NCBI GenBank assembly: GCA_026874595.1
Contig: CM049319.1
Coordinates: forward strand, 58,104,917-58,168,916
Direction: 5' to 3'
DNA: 64,000 bases
From: Sipunculus nudus
Taxonomy: Eukaryota; Annelida; Sipuncula; Golfingiida; Sipunculidae
In this document: one piece after another, positions 57,951 to 64,000 of the stretch
How positions within the stretch are numbered: the first letter of the stretch is position 1
Layout of the letters: each line of letters begins with the position of its first letter
Translations under genes and position numbers: made by a program
Notes under the pieces: model-generated
The model's input: only the letters and a program-made list of their open reading frames with translations
What the model was told of the DNA's origin: nothing
Databases searched by the model: none

Positions 57951-58290
57951 ATACACCTGTCTAAGATGGGTTTAGTGCGGTATGGGCAACTTCAGACTGT
58001 GAACAATATTTTTGTGTTGCCCCAATAACTTACAAGAAATGGGATTGAATTTTATTGATTGCCACATAAATGTTTATCAATATGATATCTCACCTGAGGT
58101 TGATTCTTAGCAAAAATTACACATATTTAATGAGGTCAGAGGTAACGAGATTTTGGTGGCACTGATATGACTCACAAAAAAATCATTTGAAGTTTTTTTA
58201 AACTCACTAAATATTTACCAATAGAGTTTCTCACCTGAATTCAATTCTCTGCAAAATTTGCACATATTTTATTAGGTCAGCGGTCACAAG
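57951..58290 (+). mobile_element. Dispersed repeat family A copy
   Basis: Starts TTATACACCTGTCTAAGATG and shares AATGAGGTCAGAGGTAACGA and TTTACCAATAGAGTTTCTCA with the copies at 13130 and 27977. Confidence 0.7.
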
Positions 58291-59683
58291 ATCCTGGTGT
58301 TGTATGTGCTTTTGCAATGGACTTGTTATCTTTGAATAAACAAGAATGATTTTTTATGAGGAATCTACTGATATGTGTAGTATAGCGTATCATGCACTGT
58401 GTATTGTATCCTGAGTCATTGTATCATTAAGCGCTACTATTAAGAGTTGCGATATCACAACTAGGTTTTGCGTAGCTTCAGGGTACATTGGTAAATAATA
58501 CTTTGTACTGGTTATTGCTTTACGTGCTAGATGTATTAAATATAATGTTGTGATGTAGTGACTATTGACGATCATACCGTCATGACAATGTACATATCGT
58601 GTAAGGATAGTTCCATGTCTAACAACAGTCATGTGACAAGGCAGTGGTTACACAAAGGATGTCTGTGATGATTGCAGTGTATTACCACTGTGTAAGGAGC
58701 ATAAGTCCTGAAGGCCAGCATCTGTATCTAGCACCAGAATACTTGCACACTTGTCTCCGAACTAAAATAGTATGGAGTAGTAGTTAGATTTACACTGCCT
58801 GCTAGACACTGAATTTGTATTCCATGAGGCTGTTTTCAAGATTTCATGTATAAAAATTTAATAAGGTGGGAGCCTCTTTTGAATGAGTTTATAAATCATT
58901 GCTCTGATAAAAATTTGGTTATTTCTTCAAGCTGACTGGAGCTTGAAAATATTGGGCTTGCATATCAATTTTTCACACAATCCATAATAACTGACTCCTA
59001 TACTTCATATATTTTCAAATGAAAAAATGTTCCAGAATTTAGACTGATATCCTATATTATCTGTTGTTTTTAATCGGCACAACTGTGGTTCCTACTTAAT
59101 TGTAATAACTGAATAATTATTGTTACATAAATCCATAATTATTGAGAACATGTAGCTGTTTTGAAGAACTATCTAGTAGTCATACGTACTATATCTAAAC
59201 CAAATTCAGAAGCTGCTTTGAGAGCAGATAGTCATGTTAATTTACCTTGTAAACCAGAATTATGCACTGAATACTCCATTATTTTCTCATATTTGTTTGG
59301 CTATAAACTCTGTAAACTTCTATTTATTTTCCTCAGGTGATCTTATAATATTCTTATATATCTTCAGGAGACTGGTGGGAGCCCAGAAATATGTGACAAG
59401 TGATGAATAACAAATTTAATTATTTCACATATTTCTCATCCTTTTCTTGGTTTCAGGGGATTGCACAGCATTTGGTATAATTAAACTTGTATATGTGTAT
59501 GTTATGTGTATTTTATCCTGTGTCACATGACCTGTATGTGTCACATGACCTGATGTGTCACATGACTATTTAGCCAGCTTTGCTCTCCATAGATGATTGT
59601 CTGAGTTTAACTTCTACGGAATGTTAGATTAATTCTGCGCGCAGGAGTTAATGCACATAAGTGGTATCTAAACAAAATATAAT
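58291..59683. other. Non-coding; short TGTGTCACATGACCTG repeat at 59518-59566
   Basis: AT-rich. Three near-copies of TGTGTCACATGACCTG lie in tandem at the end. No gene seen. Confidence 0.5.
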
Positions 59684-59986
59684 TAAGGCCAAAAAAATAA
59701 AAGGTATGGTTCTCAGGCACCGCCTACATAAATTTTAACCCCCCACATAAAAAAAAATTTATTTTTATTTCACCCTTTAAGAAGATAAAAATATACATTT
59801 TTGATAAGATTTCCTTTTTCATGGAGTGCTTTTACCTATTAAGCATTTTTTTTTGGTTATTTGTATGCTTTTCCTTGATCATATGATATTTTTATCAAAA
59901 AAACACAAAAAGGTAAAAATAAAATAGCCCACCTGCACTGATTTCTGAAAAAAGTGCCTGAGAAGAATTCCTTTATTTTGGCCTTA
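59684..59986. mobile_element. Palindromic MITE, copy 2 (303 bp)
   Basis: Terminal inverted repeats of about 35 bp: TAAGGCCAAAAAAATAAAAG at the left, and CCTTTATTTTGGCCTTA at the right; GGTTCTCAGGCAC pairs with GTGCCTGAGAA. No coding capacity. Confidence 0.88.
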
Positions 59987-59999
59987 CACATATGTATAA

Positions 60000-62740
60000 A
60001 AAGTTAATGCATGCATTATGGTTTCTTAATACCAGCCTTGAAAGGGTTGATTCATATATTTTGTATTTGGCATGTAAGGGTTGAAAGAATTAATTCATAC
60101 TGTATGTATTCTACATATAAGCCTTGTAGGGGTTAATCATACATTATATTCCTGATGAGTAAATATGGTGTTTGAAGGGTTTATCATACAATATGTATTG
60201 TATACATAAGTGTTGAAAGAGCTAAACATACAATAAGTAATCTTTGACAGTTTATAAAAAAGGATTTATTTTGAAGTGAAGGAGCAGTAAAACCTGATTA
60301 AACTATAACAGTTTCACATACATTCGTTTTCATTTTGATTGCGAGGGTTTCAATTTTACATTATTCATGAAAAAGGAAATTATGATGAAAAACAAAACCT
60401 TGTTGAATAACAGGCCCCTTCTTGGAAGACAAGTGGAAATTTAGAACAATGATATTTGATATAAATCTTGTATGTTCAAAGATTGTTATTTAAAAATGGA
60501 TGTAACCTTGGGTCCCCATCCAAATATTAAGAATTTGCGCACATACTATAAATATAATTAATTCATATAATAATTGACAACTTTTGATAGGTTTTGTAAT
60601 GTGTAGAGGTCAGAAAATGAAACCTTCAAAAAACGCTGAAAAATTGGAAATCACAGAACTTTAACCATGTGAATGTGAAGATATTGCAGTATATATAAAA
60701 TGTGTATTATCCTTGTAACATGAATAGGATACATCCTGGCATTAGTACTGTTTATACCATGTTGGGGTACTTAAATAATTATAATTAATTAATGAATCAA
60801 GACCCGTACAAATTAACTAATACCAAAATCATATATAAATATTTATACTGTGGTTTCCTTTATGTGAGGGAGTGTTCAAATTTTGGATATTGAACATGAA
60901 ATTAAACCAACATGAATAAGAGGACACATCAGCAAAGGGAAATCTCAAGCAGAATATCGATGTATAAATAGTAATAGATTTTATATATTTTACCTGAAAA
61001 TCAGAGACTGCTATAATAAATGATATCATATCTTTTGAATAATCTGCCGAAAATGAACAAGAATTTTCACTTGTTCGACATTGCCTTGAGTGGTCATCCA
61101 ATTTTTAGAATTTGGTTATTTCAAATAATTAATTCATGTTATAACAGATATGCTGTGTTGAGTTGACACTGTGGGCAGATCATAAAATGGAACCCTCGCA
61201 AGGCAATGATAATATGAAAATCACAAAATTATAACCCCGTGAATATAAAGCCAACCACCATGTGTGTGTGTATATGTATGTATAATATATTATATATATA
61301 AGTATATATACATATAATCATATGTCAGAGGCAGGTACAACTTAAAAGATTAATATATTATCCATAGATAGGCTTAACAGCACAAGGACGAGTAAACCAA
61401 AGAAAAATGTTATATTTTTGTATTATTTAAAGCTATTTTATCTTTCTTTAAAGTGATTAAGTCAGAGGTCCCTACGGATGCACATCACCAGTATTACAGA
61501 TGTAATTTGTGTATATCCTTCAAGTGACATTAACCAATGCACTGATAGCATAGTGGGTAATCTTTTTTTTTTAATGTGATAAAGACACATGTTGATTTGA
61601 AAAAAAATTGAGGTTTCAGCATCTCCATATAGTCTGTACATGTTTGTACACACAAAAGTATTTTATTTCAATTAAATTATATCTATATAATTTGTTACAT
61701 CAGCCCATCCTGAACCCAATATACAATTTTCACTAATAAACCTGTATTTTTCTTTTATATATATATAAAAAATAATGGATAATGTCACAGATTTAATAAC
61801 AGTAAATATGAGGTCACCTTAAAACTACCTCATGAATTCTCATAAACTGTCAATTTAGGGTTGAAATGGTCAAATGCAGGGACAAAGTTCATGAGTCAGG
61901 GGTCAAAGTAATTCTGGTGCAAATAGTGATATCTGCATGGTAGAGGTAAACTTATTTTAACAATGTATTGTTGTACATTTGTTTGTGATTATAACCAATA
62001 TCCTGCCCAATGAGAAGCAAAGCATTAGTATTGCATACACAAGACTGTATCATGTCTGTGTGAATGTAATTTTGCGACTGTGCCTACCTGCTAATATATA
62101 CACAGAAAGATAAGAGAGTAAGTACTCTAACTTGACTACATGATTGTCGCCAGGAACGGAAAGGGTGACATATCTGTAATGGGTGAGGAAATGATAAATT
62201 AGTACATATCAGTCAATATATCTCTCTGAGATAAATCTGGCATGTTGCATAAATGTGTTAGAGGTTTGATATAATCAGTAGTTCATGTGATCTAACCAAT
62301 CTTCAGTGATTACAGTGATTAGGTAGATAGGACAACTTGGGAGATATAAACAAACTATGTTAGATTATGTGTATTATTAGTAGTAGTTAGACCTAGCCAT
62401 CTCTCCACACATGTTGTCAACAGTGTTAGAAACCTTGACGCTTGGTTAAGCCATGTGCAATTTGCTTGTTCCATTTGTTTTGTACTGTTTCTAACTAAAT
62501 TATGAAATACAAGTCCATTTGGGGCATTACAGCAGCTGCAATGCTTTTATTCTTGTGTGATTTCCACCAGGGATGACATAATGTCTAACCTGCTCAGATG
62601 TTGCTTGTGAATGATGGTCATGGAAAGTCAGTTGTTTATACACATCAGTATGTAAGGGAGATGATGACAAGGAGAGTGCTTCGATTGGTGGTAATGTCCT
62701 TGTGGGGGATGAATGAGAGAACACCTTTTTAATAATTAGT
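60000..62740. other. Non-coding, AT-rich; minor repeats
   Basis: 60020-60250 holds irregular units around AAGGGTTGATTCATATA. 61260-61315 is a TG/TA microsatellite. No exon or RNA gene recognised. Confidence 0.5.
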
Positions 62741-62743
62741 TGG

Positions 62744-64000
62744 TCCTCCTGTGAGACATTGAAAGATGGCCACCCTGTGAGACCATGAGGATACCCATCC
62801 TGTGAGACCTTAAAAGATAGTCATCCTGTGAGACATTGAAAGATACCGATACTGTGAGACATTAAAAGATTACCCATCCTGTGAGACATTAAAGGATTCC
62901 CATCCTCTGAGACATTAAAGGATACCCTTCTTGAGAGACATTGAAAGATACCCATCCTGTGAGACATTGAAAGATACCAATCCTGTGAGACATTAAAGGA
63001 TACCCTTCTTGTGAGACATTGGAAGATACCCATCCTGCGAGACATTAAAGGATACCCATCCTGTGAGACATTAAAGGATACCCATCCTGTGAGACATTAC
63101 AGGATACCCATCCTGTGAGACATCAAAGGATACCCATCCTGTGAGACATTGAAAGATACCCATCCTGTGGGACATTAAAAGATAGTCATCCTGTGAGTCA
63201 TTAAAAGACACCCATCCTGTAAGACATTGAAAGATACCCATCCTGTGAGATATTAAAGGATACCCATCCTGTGAGACATTAAAATGTACCCATCCTGTGA
63301 GACATTAAAGGATACCCATCCTGTGAGACATTAAAATATACCCATCCTGCGAGACAGTAAACGATACCCTTCTTGTGAGACATTGAAAGATACCCATCCA
63401 GTGAGACATTAAAGGATTCCCAACCTGTGAGACATTAAAGGATACCCATCCTGTGAGACATTGGAAGGATTCCCATCCTCTGAGACATTAAAGGATACCC
63501 TTCTTGTGAGACATTGAAGGAAACCCATCCAGTGAGACATTGAAAGATACCCATCCTGAGAGACATTAAAGGATACCCTTCTTGTGAGACATTGAAAGAT
63601 ACCCATCCAGTGAGACACTAAAGGATTCCCATCCTGTGCGACATTAAAGGATACCCATCCTGTGAGACAGTAAAGGATACCCATCTTGTGAGACATTGAA
63701 AGATACCCATCCTGTGAGACATTGAAAGATAGTCATCCTGTGAGACACTAAAGGATTCCCATCCTGTGAGACATTGGAAGATAGCCATCCTGTGAGACAA
63801 AATATACCCATCCTGTGAGGCAATGAAAGACACCCATCCTGTGAGACATTGAAAGATAGTCATCCTGTGAGATATTGAAAGATACCCATCCTGTGAGACA
63901 TTGAAAGATAGCCATCTTGTGAGACATTAAAGGATACCCATCCTGTGAGACATTACAGGATACCCATCCTGTGAAACATTGAAAGATAGCCTTCCTGTAA
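62744..64000. repeat. 26-bp minisatellite, continues past the window
   Basis: Roughly four dozen units of about 26 bp like CCCATCCTGTGAGACATTAA. Minus-strand frames of 74-95 codons in it repeat every 26 residues (three units) and are artefacts of low stop density. Confidence 0.95.

Noticed and set aside
62821-63863. Minus-strand repeat proteins beginning MSHRMG
   Set aside because: Periodic frames in the 26-bp minisatellite; no flanking gene structure.

Overview
The window is eukaryotic, AT-rich and almost wholly non-coding. It looks like an invertebrate animal, most likely a mollusc or other lophotrochozoan. The clues are long GT-AG introns, very many Helitron-like and MITE-type elements with tandem-repeat cores, and a ciliary gene whose protein is close to the vertebrate one. 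No prokaryotic gene layout, rRNA, tRNA or CRISPR array was seen, and species cannot be fixed from sequence alone.

One gene is clear: an RP2 (XRP2) orthologue on the + strand, nine coding exons from about 30114 to 50681, about 345 codons. RP2 is the GTPase-activating protein for the small GTPase ARL3 and releases lipidated cargo at the cilium base. The tubulin-cofactor-C (C-CAP) domain lies in exons 2-5, a linker in exon 6 and the NDP-kinase-like domain in exons 7-9. All junctions are GT-AG and in phase. Exon 1 is the least certain part.

Layout. 1-1165: 29-bp minisatellite organised as a 290-bp higher-order repeat. 1166-30113: no convincing gene; a 1.56-kb hAT-like element with 8-bp target duplication (3763-5320), several families of tandem-repeat-bearing Helitron-like elements, a nested insertion (24640-26665), a perfect 30-bp inverted repeat (23462-23587) and a few unique, less AT-rich islands that could be conserved non-coding DNA. 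30114-50681: RP2. 50682-64000: 3' UTR, pogo-like and palindromic MITEs, and a 26-bp minisatellite running off the right edge.

The most unusual structure is intron 6 of RP2 (36381-46087). It holds exactly 24 monomers (312 or 314 bp) of a satellite, 36989-44508. Each monomer is 248 bp of intron plus the first 66 bp of a TA-flanked DNA transposon, and the remaining 1356 bp of that transposon follow the last monomer. The transposon appears to have landed in a 43-bp tandem repeat that is itself a copy of the exon-7 splice acceptor plus the start of exon 7. The intron therefore records acceptor duplication, transposon insertion, junction amplification into a satellite, and then a five-monomer higher-order duplication. 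It also leaves dozens of acceptor-like decoys upstream of the true exon 7.
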